The notes below the pieces were generated by a model. It was not told where the DNA came from. It worked only from the letters and a program-made list of their open reading frames with translations, and searched no databases. Of a stretch of DNA of 22,184 nt, positions 1-6,232 are shown in pieces. The stretch is from assembly GCA_937902905.1 (NCBI GenBank), contig CALELW010000016.1:1-22184 (forward strand), written 5' to 3'. The DNA comes from an uncultured Clostridium sp. GTDB taxonomy: Bacteria; Bacillota; Clostridia; Lachnospirales; Lachnospiraceae. The first letter of the stretch is position 1; each line of letters opens with the position of its first letter. The position numbers and the translations under genes are program-made.

Positions 1-79
1 CATAGGGAAGTTTGCGGAATGTCGATATTAAATTGGCGTTTCGTTTCTCTTGTTATAATTGTTTTTTAGTTGCAACTCT

Positions 80-108
80 GTTATAGCACCATTCACAAAA
101 TTCGTCAA
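80..108 (-). promoter_or_regulatory. Sigma-70-type promoter leaving the window to the left
   Basis: On the minus strand a -35 TTGACG (103-108) and a -10 TATAAC (80-85) are separated by exactly 17 bases. It begins just after the terminator of the operon to its right, so it should serve a separate minus-strand gene whose coding region lies beyond base 1. The expected leader starts near base 73; no start codon with a good ribosome binding site is visible before the edge. Bases 1-79 hold no supported gene. Confidence 0.55.
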
Positions 109-120
109 GAGGGGGAAAAG

Positions 121-145
121 AAAAAAATCGGCAGCCTACTGCCGC
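121..145 (-). terminator. Intrinsic terminator overlapping a stop codon
   Basis: Read on the minus strand, CGGCAG and CTGCCG form a GC-rich stem around TAGG, followed by ATTTTTTT. The stop codon TAG of the zinc-ribbon gene lies inside the hairpin loop, so the last codons are part of the terminator. It closes the ABC transporter-greA-zinc ribbon operon. Confidence 0.8.
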
Positions 146-741
146 CGATAATATTCTATCCCATCTTCCGGTCGAAAATACGTCCGCAAATACCCCTGTG
201 GCGAAACCACAACAAAATCGTTGGTCTCTTCCAGATAATATACGTCGTCTCCATCTTCCTGCGTTTTATGCAGTGCTTCCTCATTTAAAATCACCGCATT
301 GGCAGCCGCCAGATACTCCTCCGCCGATGCGTATCCCATCGCTTTGCCATGTTTTTCATAATGCTCCTTTAACTTTTCATCACTTTGAAAAAGAACTGCT
401 TTTTGTATGCTCGAATTCGGATTCTCTGTAACCTGCGTTATCTTAGTTTGTTTCGGTGTACTGCTTTCCGGCTTCCGCACAAACGAAAGATAAACAAATG
501 TAAGTGCAATCAAAAGAATTAAAGTCGTAACCGGCACCTGCCTCATAGCATTTTTCCGGCGTTTTCTTCTCTCTTTCCCTCTCGGAACAACCGCTTCATT
601 TTTCTCAATGCGGTTTCGCTTCCTACATTCCTTGCAGCGCTTTGGAAGAGAAAGATTTTTCTCTTCATAAAAATCTTTCTCCGCCTCGGATAATTCAAAT
701 TTTTTTCCACACTGAACACAGGTATACCACATGTTCCTCAT
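136..741 (-). CDS. Zinc-ribbon membrane protein with possible nuclease-like C-terminal domain
   Basis: A 201-residue protein. Residues 8-39 carry two CxxC pairs (C8/C11 and C36/C39), the pattern of a small zinc ribbon. A strongly basic stretch (about 45-66) and one hydrophobic segment (about 70-88) follow, so it is probably single-pass with a short cytoplasmic zinc domain and an outward C-terminal part. That part (about 115-201) has a HxxxHG motif at 127-132, a DGD turn, a NDFVVVSPQG strand pair and a TYFRPEDG end. This resembles the barnase/EndoU/colicin-like (BECR) nuclease fold, but only by pattern recognition. It is the last gene of the operon, 29 bases after greA. The start could instead be the second ATG (732), which gives the typical zinc-ribbon N-terminus MWYTC. 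No enzymatic role is established. Confidence 0.8.
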   Translation of the reverse strand: MRNMWYTCVQCGKKFELSEAEKDFYEEKNLSLPKRCKECRKRNRIEKNEAVVPRGKERRKRRKNAMRQVPVTTLILLIALTFVYLSFVRKPESSTPKQTKITQVTENPNSSIQKAVLFQSDEKLKEHYEKHGKAMGYASAEEYLAAANAVILNEEALHKTQEDGDDVYYLEETNDFVVVSPQGYLRTYFRPEDGIEYYRRQ

Positions 742-770
742 TTCCTTTCCATCGGATTCGTTGCAAAAAC

Positions 771-1271
771 CTAGAATTTATTAATTTCTTCCGATTCATC
801 ATCGTTTTTGCGAATCCCGCGAATCGTCACATAATAGCTGACTTTATCGTTCACTTTCACAAGAACGCGCTCGCCCACGCGGTGTTTCAAAAGCGCTTTC
901 CCCATCGGCGAATCAATGCTTATCATCTGATTCAGCGCATCACTTCGGACTGTTGTGACAATTTTATATTCCTCTTCCATGCCATCATCCTCAAAATGCA
1001 CCGTCACCAAATCATTCAGCCCGACTTCATCCTCACCGGATTCATCCTCGACAATCTGCGCCGTCTTAATCATCCGCTCCAAATAGCGGATGCGGCTCTC
1101 ATTTTCATTCTTAAACTTTTTTGCCGCCTTGTATTCAAAATTTTCGCTCAGGTCGCCATGCGCCCTTGCCTCTTTGACATCTTCCAATGCTTCTTTGCGC
1201 ACCACCAACTTGCGGTGCTCGACTTCCTGCTCCATTTTCTCAATGTCTTTTTTCGTCAATTTATCATACAT
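771..1271 (-). CDS. greA: Transcription elongation factor GreA/GreB family
   Basis: A 166-residue protein of normal GreA length. It acts on RNA polymerase, inserting a coiled coil into the secondary channel and stimulating cleavage of backtracked RNA. The N-terminal coiled coil spans about residues 5-75. Its tip motif GDLSENFEY (39-47) contains the acidic residues (D40, E43) needed for cleavage; canonical GreA has an alanine where this has F. The C-terminal FKBP-like domain (about 85-160) includes the family stretch IDSPMGKALL. A GGGAGG site lies 9 bases before the ATG. It begins 18 bases after the amino-acid transporter ATPase with no terminator between, so it is probably cotranscribed with it. 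A second GreA elsewhere in the genome is possible. Confidence 0.93.
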   Translation of the reverse strand: MYDKLTKKDIEKMEQEVEHRKLVVRKEALEDVKEARAHGDLSENFEYKAAKKFKNENESRIRYLERMIKTAQIVEDESGEDEVGLNDLVTVHFEDDGMEEEYKIVTTVRSDALNQMISIDSPMGKALLKHRVGERVLVKVNDKVSYYVTIRGIRKNDDESEEINKF

Positions 1272-1289
1272 CGAAAAAGCCTCCCTTTT

Positions 1290-2054
1290 TTAGACCTGCA
1301 GTTTTTGGAGAAATGCTTTTGTTCTCTCATTTTTCGGATTGTCAATTACTTCTTCCGGACGGCCCTCTTCTACTACTTTACCGCCATCCATGAAAATCAC
1401 ACGGTCGGAAACCGCTCTCGCAAAATCAATCTCATGCGTAACAATAACCATCGTCATTTTCTCTGCCGCAAGTCCTTTTAATACACGTAAAATCTCTGCG
1501 GTAATCTCCGGGTCAAGTGCACTTGTCGGCTCATCAAAATACAGCATTTTCGGACGCAGTGCAAGTGCTCTCGCAATCGCAACACGCTGTTTTTGTCCGC
1601 CCGACAGCTCACACGGATACGCATCTTCTTTTCCTTCCAGTCCCATTTTCGCAAGCAGAGCACGTGCCTCTTTCTCCACTTCCTGTTTCGGACGCTTCTG
1701 ATTTTTCACCGGCGCATCCATTACATTTTTCAATACGGAAAAATGCGGGAACAAATTAAAGTCCTGAAAAACCAAACCAAAATTTGACTGCGCCTCCAAA
1801 ATCTTTGCGCGCTCCGGTTTTTTTGCATTTCCTGCGGCATCATTTTCCACATAAACTTTCCCGCCGTACGCAATGCTTCCGGAATCAATCTGCTCTAAAA
1901 ATGTTGCGCAGCGAAGTAACGTCGATTTACCGGAACCGGATGGACCAAGAATCGAAACGACTTCTCCCTCTTCTACCGCAAGGCTGATATCCTGCAGCAC
2001 TTCTACATCTTTACCAAAACTCTTTTTAATATTCTTTATTTCTAAAATACTCAT
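1290..2054 (-). CDS. Polar amino-acid ABC transporter, ATP-binding subunit
   Basis: A 254-residue ATPase that powers amino-acid uptake on the cytoplasmic face. Walker A GPSGSGKST is at 37-45, the Q-loop glutamine at about 97, the signature LSGGQ at 150-154, Walker B MLYFDE at 170-175, the D-loop SALD at 178-181 and the switch histidine at about 207. Length and motif spacing match the GlnQ/HisP/ArtP family. Between Walker A and the Q-loop is a longer than usual insert (YVENDAAGNAKKPERAK). It lies 17 bases after the fused binding protein/permease and has its own AAGGAG site, so the two form one transporter. The exact amino acid cannot be told from the sequence. Confidence 0.95.
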   Translation of the reverse strand: MSILEIKNIKKSFGKDVEVLQDISLAVEEGEVVSILGPSGSGKSTLLRCATFLEQIDSGSIAYGGKVYVENDAAGNAKKPERAKILEAQSNFGLVFQDFNLFPHFSVLKNVMDAPVKNQKRPKQEVEKEARALLAKMGLEGKEDAYPCELSGGQKQRVAIARALALRPKMLYFDEPTSALDPEITAEILRVLKGLAAEKMTMVIVTHEIDFARAVSDRVIFMDGGKVVEEGRPEEVIDNPKNERTKAFLQKLQV

Positions 2055-2071
2055 GCCGTAGCTCCTTTCCC

Positions 2072-3643
2072 TTAGCGGTAATAATCCAGTTTCTTCTCAA
2101 TAGCTTCCATCACAAAGGCAACCACAAAGTTAAATATATAATAGAATAAACCGGCAATAAACAGTGGCATAAGCGAAGCCTGTGCCGATGCAATCTGTTT
2201 TGCCATCGTAAACATTTCCGTGTAAGCAATGGCAAATGCCAAAGAAGTATCTTTAACCAGCGTAATTACTTCATTGGTTACCGGCGGCATAACGCGTTTC
2301 ACCATCTGTGGGAAAATAATACGGAAAAACGTCTGGCGTCTGCCGTATCCCATGACCTGTGCCGCTTCGCGCTGTCCCTGCGGAATACTCTGAATACCGG
2401 AACGGTAAATCTCTGCGAAATACGCCGCATAATTCAGGGAAAATCCAATGATAACCGCATACAAACGATACATGTAAGGTGTTGAAATTCCGAACACATA
2501 GTACGGAGCAAAGAACACAACCAAAAGCTGTAACATCAACGGCGTACCACGCATAATCGAAATGTAAATTTTTGCAATCCACCGAAGCAGAGCAAACCGT
2601 GACATTCTCACTGCCGCAATCAAAAGTCCAAGCGGAAGCGAGAACAACAACGTGAATACAAAGATGGACAGCGTAGCTAACATACCACTGCCTAACTGCT
2701 TCATAATAAACCAGATACCACCCTTATTTGCTTTTACGCCATCCGATTTTTCTGTCGTCTTATCATTCTTTTTCTGTATTTTTGAAAAATCAACATACGG
2801 AACTTTTCCGCCATCTATGTATGTCGTGTCCTTTTCCGAAAGACACGCACTATCCTTGAGTCCCCACTTGTTTACAATCTGCTCAAATGTTCCATCCGCT
2901 AACATCGTAAGCAAAGTCTTCTGCACTTCATCACGAAGTTTCGTATTTCCTTTTTTGAAACCAATTCCGTACTCTTCCGAAGAAAGACGCTCATCTAACA
3001 TACGGAAATTATCACCCTTTGCGGACATCTGATAAGAAGCAACGCCGATATCCATCGCAATCGCATCCACCATACCACTTTCCAGATTCATAAATGCAGA
3101 ATTGTAATCGGCTACCTGCTGCAAATCTTTCAAAGAAGCCGCTAACTTTTTATTTTCTTTTGTCGCATCATCTCCGGTCAGAGCAGCGAGCGCTGACGAA
3201 TCACTCTGCACAATTAACCGCTTACCCTTCAAATCGGATAACTTATGAACATTTGAATCCTTTTTTACGATGACAACCTGCGAGTTATCCACATAGGCTG
3301 TTGACCACGTGTAATCATCCTCACGTCCATTCATTGTAAATCCATTCCAGATACACGAAATCGCACCCGTCGCAAGTTCCGAATCCTTGGAATCCCAGGC
3401 AATCGGGCGTTTTACTAATTTCCAGTCATTTCTCTTGCAGACCTCTGCCGCTAAGTCTAAATCAAACCCGACATACTCTCCATTATCATCCATATATCCA
3501 TATGGTGGAAACTCGGCATCAAACCCGACAATAAACTGTTTCTGCTCTGCTGCCTTTCCCATCGGTGCCACCACCATCATTGCCACAACGCCAATGATAA
3601 GAACCGCAAACCATGCAGCAAACCACGCACTTCTCTTTTTCAT
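2072..3643 (-). CDS. Fused substrate-binding protein and permease of an amino-acid ABC transporter
   Basis: A 523-residue fusion of two subunits that are usually separate. A signal/anchor segment lies at about 5-25. A periplasmic-binding-like domain at about 35-265 starts FIVGFDAEFPPYGYMDDNGE, typical of family 3 amino-acid binding proteins. A linker (about 265-310) leads to a GlnP/HisM-type permease domain (about 315-523) with several membrane segments and the EAA loop around GIQSIPQGQREAAQVMGYG, the docking site for the ATPase. The start at 3643 is chosen because AGAAGGAGG lies 7 bases upstream; an upstream in-frame ATG at 3670 has no such site. Such fusions are known in Firmicutes (GlnPQ-like) and keep the binding domain tethered to the pore. 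It is first in the operon. Confidence 0.93.
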   Translation of the reverse strand: MKKRSAWFAAWFAVLIIGVVAMMVVAPMGKAAEQKQFIVGFDAEFPPYGYMDDNGEYVGFDLDLAAEVCKRNDWKLVKRPIAWDSKDSELATGAISCIWNGFTMNGREDDYTWSTAYVDNSQVVIVKKDSNVHKLSDLKGKRLIVQSDSSALAALTGDDATKENKKLAASLKDLQQVADYNSAFMNLESGMVDAIAMDIGVASYQMSAKGDNFRMLDERLSSEEYGIGFKKGNTKLRDEVQKTLLTMLADGTFEQIVNKWGLKDSACLSEKDTTYIDGGKVPYVDFSKIQKKNDKTTEKSDGVKANKGGIWFIMKQLGSGMLATLSIFVFTLLFSLPLGLLIAAVRMSRFALLRWIAKIYISIMRGTPLMLQLLVVFFAPYYVFGISTPYMYRLYAVIIGFSLNYAAYFAEIYRSGIQSIPQGQREAAQVMGYGRRQTFFRIIFPQMVKRVMPPVTNEVITLVKDTSLAFAIAYTEMFTMAKQIASAQASLMPLFIAGLFYYIFNFVVAFVMEAIEKKLDYYR

Positions 3644-3682
3644 GAAAATCCTCCTTCTGTTGTGTTTCAAAGTAATAGTTTT

Positions 3683-3711
3683 ATTTTACCATGAAGTGGT
3701 GGTCGTAACAA
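3683..3711 (-). promoter_or_regulatory. Promoter of the amino-acid transporter-greA operon
   Basis: On the minus strand TTGTTA (3706-3711) and TAAAAT (3683-3688) are 17 bases apart. The leader to the start codon at 3643 would be about 30 bases, too short for a riboswitch. It lies in the gap after the metallophosphoesterase, and no clear terminator for that upstream gene is seen, so read-through from upstream is possible. Confidence 0.6.
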
Positions 3712-3751
3712 GTAAGGAATCTCTTTTTTTCAGTTTCTGTGCCATCTGCCG

Positions 3752-4606
3752 TTACAGCAATCTCCTCTCCACATACAGATTTCCATTTTTTCTTGCATCC
3801 ATATACCATTTCACAAGAGAAATTTCATCTCCCTCCAATTCAAGGCACGTAATCTGATAAGGATGCACACAGCTTCCCGAGTTGATATAGAAGGAATCCG
3901 GATACTGATTCATCGGACGGTGCGTGTGTCCGGTAATCAACGTCTTTCCCCGCTGCACCGCCCACTCCGAGAGCCGCCGCTCCGTACGCTGTTTAGCCGA
4001 ATAATTCTTTGCCGCACTTGTGGGATCCAAAACACCAATTTGCTCTAACGGTTTCCACACATAGCGCACAAGAAAACGATTTACCTGCCACAACGTTGAA
4101 TTCATCAAAGAAGCCTGATGCCCATGCGTCATGTAAATATCCGTATTTTTTTCATAATTTCTTAAAATTAAGCCCGAATAAAATGAAACATTAGGAAAAA
4201 GAGGCTCGTGGCACTGCTTTGTCACGCTGTAAAATAACTGGCACTTCTTATTACAAAACGAGGCATTCTTTTTCACCATATCATGATTACCGTATACCAT
4301 ATATAATCGGTCATCCCGGTAAAATAATGCAAGCTGCTCAAATGCCCGGTTGTGCACTTCCAAAATCTGCTCCATCTTGCGGTTTTCCCACAATTCGTCG
4401 CCATCCCCCAGTTCCACATACGTGTACTGCATCCGGTTATAGTGCCGCAGAGCCGCCAAATACAAATGCTCATTTTTTATAAAGTTGTCATTGTTATTCC
4501 CACTGCCCCGGTGGCAGTCACTAAACACCACATACTTGTGATTGTCATCCAGAGGCAGAACGGGAACATTTTCAAATGCCTGATCCAATCGTTTCTGATA
4601 ACTCAT
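3752..4606 (-). CDS. Calcineurin-like metallophosphoesterase
   Basis: A 284-residue two-metal phosphoesterase. The metal-binding blocks are in order: SDCHRG (D30, H32), ELGDGDELWE (about 66-74), YGNHD (105-109), THGH (160-163) and GHTHRP (226-231). The GDGDELWE and central helical insert resemble the LpxH-like/UDP-diacylglucosamine pyrophosphatase branch, but a Gram-positive organism lacks that lipid substrate, so the substrate is unknown. No signal peptide is present, which suggests a cytosolic enzyme. The start at 4606 is preferred: AAGGAG lies 6 bases upstream and the ATG overlaps the stop of the upstream DUF4474 gene as ATGA. A longer reading frame up to 4720 overlaps that gene out of frame and is unlikely. 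Confidence 0.9.
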   Translation of the reverse strand: MSYQKRLDQAFENVPVLPLDDNHKYVVFSDCHRGSGNNNDNFIKNEHLYLAALRHYNRMQYTYVELGDGDELWENRKMEQILEVHNRAFEQLALFYRDDRLYMVYGNHDMVKKNASFCNKKCQLFYSVTKQCHEPLFPNVSFYSGLILRNYEKNTDIYMTHGHQASLMNSTLWQVNRFLVRYVWKPLEQIGVLDPTSAAKNYSAKQRTERRLSEWAVQRGKTLITGHTHRPMNQYPDSFYINSGSCVHPYQITCLELEGDEISLVKWYMDARKNGNLYVERRLL

Positions 4607-5502
4607 CGACATCTCCTTACTTTTTTTAACTGCTTGGAAAAATGACGTAACAAATGCCGTAAAAATCTTGGCAAGTAAAAATATAAATACAAAATCCGGT
4701 CTAAATTCGTGCACACACACCTTGTAAGAAAACGGAACAAACGGCAGTACACACGGTTTTTAAACTGCATTACACTTCTTACAAACCGCTGCCATAATGT
4801 GAAATGTCTGCTTCCTTCCGGCACATGAAAGAAAATCGAGCGGCAGGACCAGAAAATATCCGTTTCTTTTATCCCACCTTCAATCAGTGCTTCGCAAAGT
4901 TTTCTTCCAAACTCATAATTTCGGAAATGAACCGACACATCCATGGATAACTCCTGTGGTCTCGAAAAATTTCCGGGGTCAAATACCGTAAGCCACCAGT
5001 GCCTCTTATCCAGACAGGCAATCCGCTTGCCATCTTTCCACAGCGTAACAGACATATCCAACCAGTCTGACTCACCCGCCGCACGGAAAAGCGTTTTCTT
5101 ATAATCACTCTTTTTCACAATTCCATCTGCATAGTAAAGTCCAATTTCGCATCCGGTACAAATTCCATACTGCCCTTTCCAAATCTGGACTAACCAAGTC
5201 CTTCCTTCATAATCAAAATATATTGGATAGGAATCAAATACCATTGACAAATACGGTGCCGCACGATTATAAGCATCCAAATACCCGAACGCCTTCTGCC
5301 ACGCATCCGTCCGGCTGCTTATCACATCCCACCGGCTCTCATAATAAAAACCAAGCGGTTCAAGCAGAGAATTCAGCAGATTTTCCTTTTCACATGGATT
5401 CATGCACGCAAGCCGGCAGAGAATTTTTTTCTTCTTCCTGCGAGAAAACAAAATCACAAACACAAAACTAATAAGAACCAAAATTCCAAACAAAAAATAC
5501 AT
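4603..5502 (-). CDS. DUF4474 domain membrane protein
   Basis: A 299-residue protein. One hydrophobic N-terminal segment (2-20) is followed by RRKKKK, which predicts a single membrane anchor with the bulk in the cytoplasm. From about residue 45 it carries the DUF4474 pattern: LLEPLGFYYE, RTDAWQKAFGYLDAYN, and FDSYPIYFDYEGRTWLVQIWKGQYG, with a GCEIGLYYAD block. The function of this domain is not known. The C-terminal 60 residues are rich in Arg/Phe/Leu and could contact membrane or nucleic acid. Its stop overlaps the start of the metallophosphoesterase by 4 bases, so the two are translationally coupled and may act together. Confidence 0.85.
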   Translation of the reverse strand: MYFLFGILVLISFVFVILFSRRKKKKILCRLACMNPCEKENLLNSLLEPLGFYYESRWDVISSRTDAWQKAFGYLDAYNRAAPYLSMVFDSYPIYFDYEGRTWLVQIWKGQYGICTGCEIGLYYADGIVKKSDYKKTLFRAAGESDWLDMSVTLWKDGKRIACLDKRHWWLTVFDPGNFSRPQELSMDVSVHFRNYEFGRKLCEALIEGGIKETDIFWSCRSIFFHVPEGSRHFTLWQRFVRSVMQFKNRVYCRLFRFLTRCVCTNLDRILYLYFYLPRFLRHLLRHFSKQLKKVRRCR

Positions 5503-5535
5503 CGTATAACCTCAACTCTTTTGTTAGTCACTATC

Positions 5536-5565
5536 AATATATGTTAAAATGTCGAAAAATGTCAC
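5536..5565 (-). promoter_or_regulatory. Candidate promoter of the DUF4474-phosphoesterase pair
   Basis: On the minus strand GTGACA (5560-5565) and TATATT (5536-5541) are 18 bases apart, about 35 bases before the start codon. A short direct repeat GACATTTT occurs twice, 10 bases apart, around the -35, one helical turn, which could be a regulator site. This is a weaker match than the other promoters in the window. Confidence 0.4.
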
Positions 5566-5585
5566 CTTGAATTCTGAGATACTGT

Positions 5586-5828
5586 AAATTTTTAATTATT
5601 TGAAGGGCAGGGGTTCGATGCTAAATTATTTTGCTTTCCAGTAAGCTGGCAGAAAAACTTTGTGACTCGTGGGTTTTGAATACGTCAGTAGGAGGCACTG
5701 GTAGTTTCAGTGCCCCTACTGTTACGTATTCAACTAGCGAAAGCGCCCACGTGACGCAAAATTTTTCTGCCAAATTACGGAAACAAAAAAATATCACCGC
5801 CCCCCGCCCTTCAAATAACCAAAAATTT
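5586..5828. repeat. 243-bp imperfect palindromic repeat element, copy A
   Basis: Almost the whole stretch folds back on itself. The outer arms AAATTTTT..TTATTTGAAGGGCAGGGG (5586-5613) pair with 5801-5828 at 17 of 18 positions in the core. The middle arms (GGCAGAAAAACTTTGTGACTCGTGGG at left, the complementary form ending TTTTTCTGCC at right) pair next. An inner hairpin (about 5678-5731) has arms GAATACGT and ACGTATTC. The middle arms are shared with two other sites in the window (15347-15413 and 22099-22184). It lies between the DUF4474 promoter and the CstA promoter. The weak open reading frames on both strands here are a by-product of the symmetry. It resembles a non-autonomous palindromic or MITE-like unit; no target duplication is evident. 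Confidence 0.75.
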
Positions 5829-5832
5829 CCTC

Positions 5833-5861
5833 TTGACAACCAAAAACGATAGTGCTATATT
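5833..5861 (+). promoter_or_regulatory. Strong promoter of the T-box/CstA transcript
   Basis: A consensus -35 TTGACA (5833-5838) and -10 TATATT (5856-5861) are separated by 17 bases. Transcription should start near 5868, just upstream of the T-box stem I, giving a leader of about 365 bases. Confidence 0.8.
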
Positions 5862-5899
5862 TTCATGTAAATAAAGAACAAATGCTATGAACAGAACAA

Positions 5900-6172
5900 A
5901 ACATCATAAACTTCATGCATTTCAGAGAGCCGTCGGCTGGTGCGAGACGGTATGCAATTTATGTTGTCATCCTCTGCGAGCAGTATACCGAAAACTTTTA
6001 AAGCGAGTAAGTATCACCGGTTTTCCCGTTATCGAAAATCTTATTGCTGATAGTAATATCAAAGATAGGACTGAGCGGTCGCCGCAGGCGGCAAACAAAG
6101 TGGTATCGCGGAAGTTTCAGACTTTCGTCTTTCAATGTATGAAAAGTACATTAGAGGACGGGGTCTTTTTTT
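5900..6172 (+). ncRNA. T-box riboswitch leader with terminator
   Basis: Stem I features are clear: AGAGAG at 5924-5929, then CCGTC and GACGG closing a distal loop containing GGCTGGTGCGA. The T-box sequence AAAGTGGTATCGCGG (about 6097-6111) matches the antiterminator consensus GGTGGTACCGCG. It is followed by a terminator hairpin (CGTCTTTCAATGTA pairing with TACATTAGAGGACG) and TTTTTTT (6166-6172). T-boxes read the charging of one tRNA: uncharged tRNA stabilises the antiterminator and switches the gene on. The specifier is uncertain; the stretch GTCATCCTCTGCGAG (5966-5980) best fits GTC (valine), with TCA or ATC as alternatives from a one-base alignment shift. It controls the CstA-family gene. 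Confidence 0.88.
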
Positions 6173-6232
6173 ATTGCCGCTTCCGTATCATACAATATAG
6201 CTCTTTGGAGCAGAGAGAATGGAGGAATTCTT

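Noticed and set aside
642..1481. A 279-codon plus-strand frame
   Set aside because: It is antisense to greA and the ATPase gene, both of which are clearly real; its composition (Phe, His, Ile rich) is that of a shadow frame.
4607..4720. N-terminal hydrophobic extension of the metallophosphoesterase
   Set aside because: It is a shadow of the DUF4474 3' end; the ATGA overlap and AAGGAG mark the internal start.
5621..5852. Open frames of about 70 codons on both strands
   Set aside because: They mirror each other because the DNA is a palindrome; there is no ribosome binding site and the composition is not protein-like.
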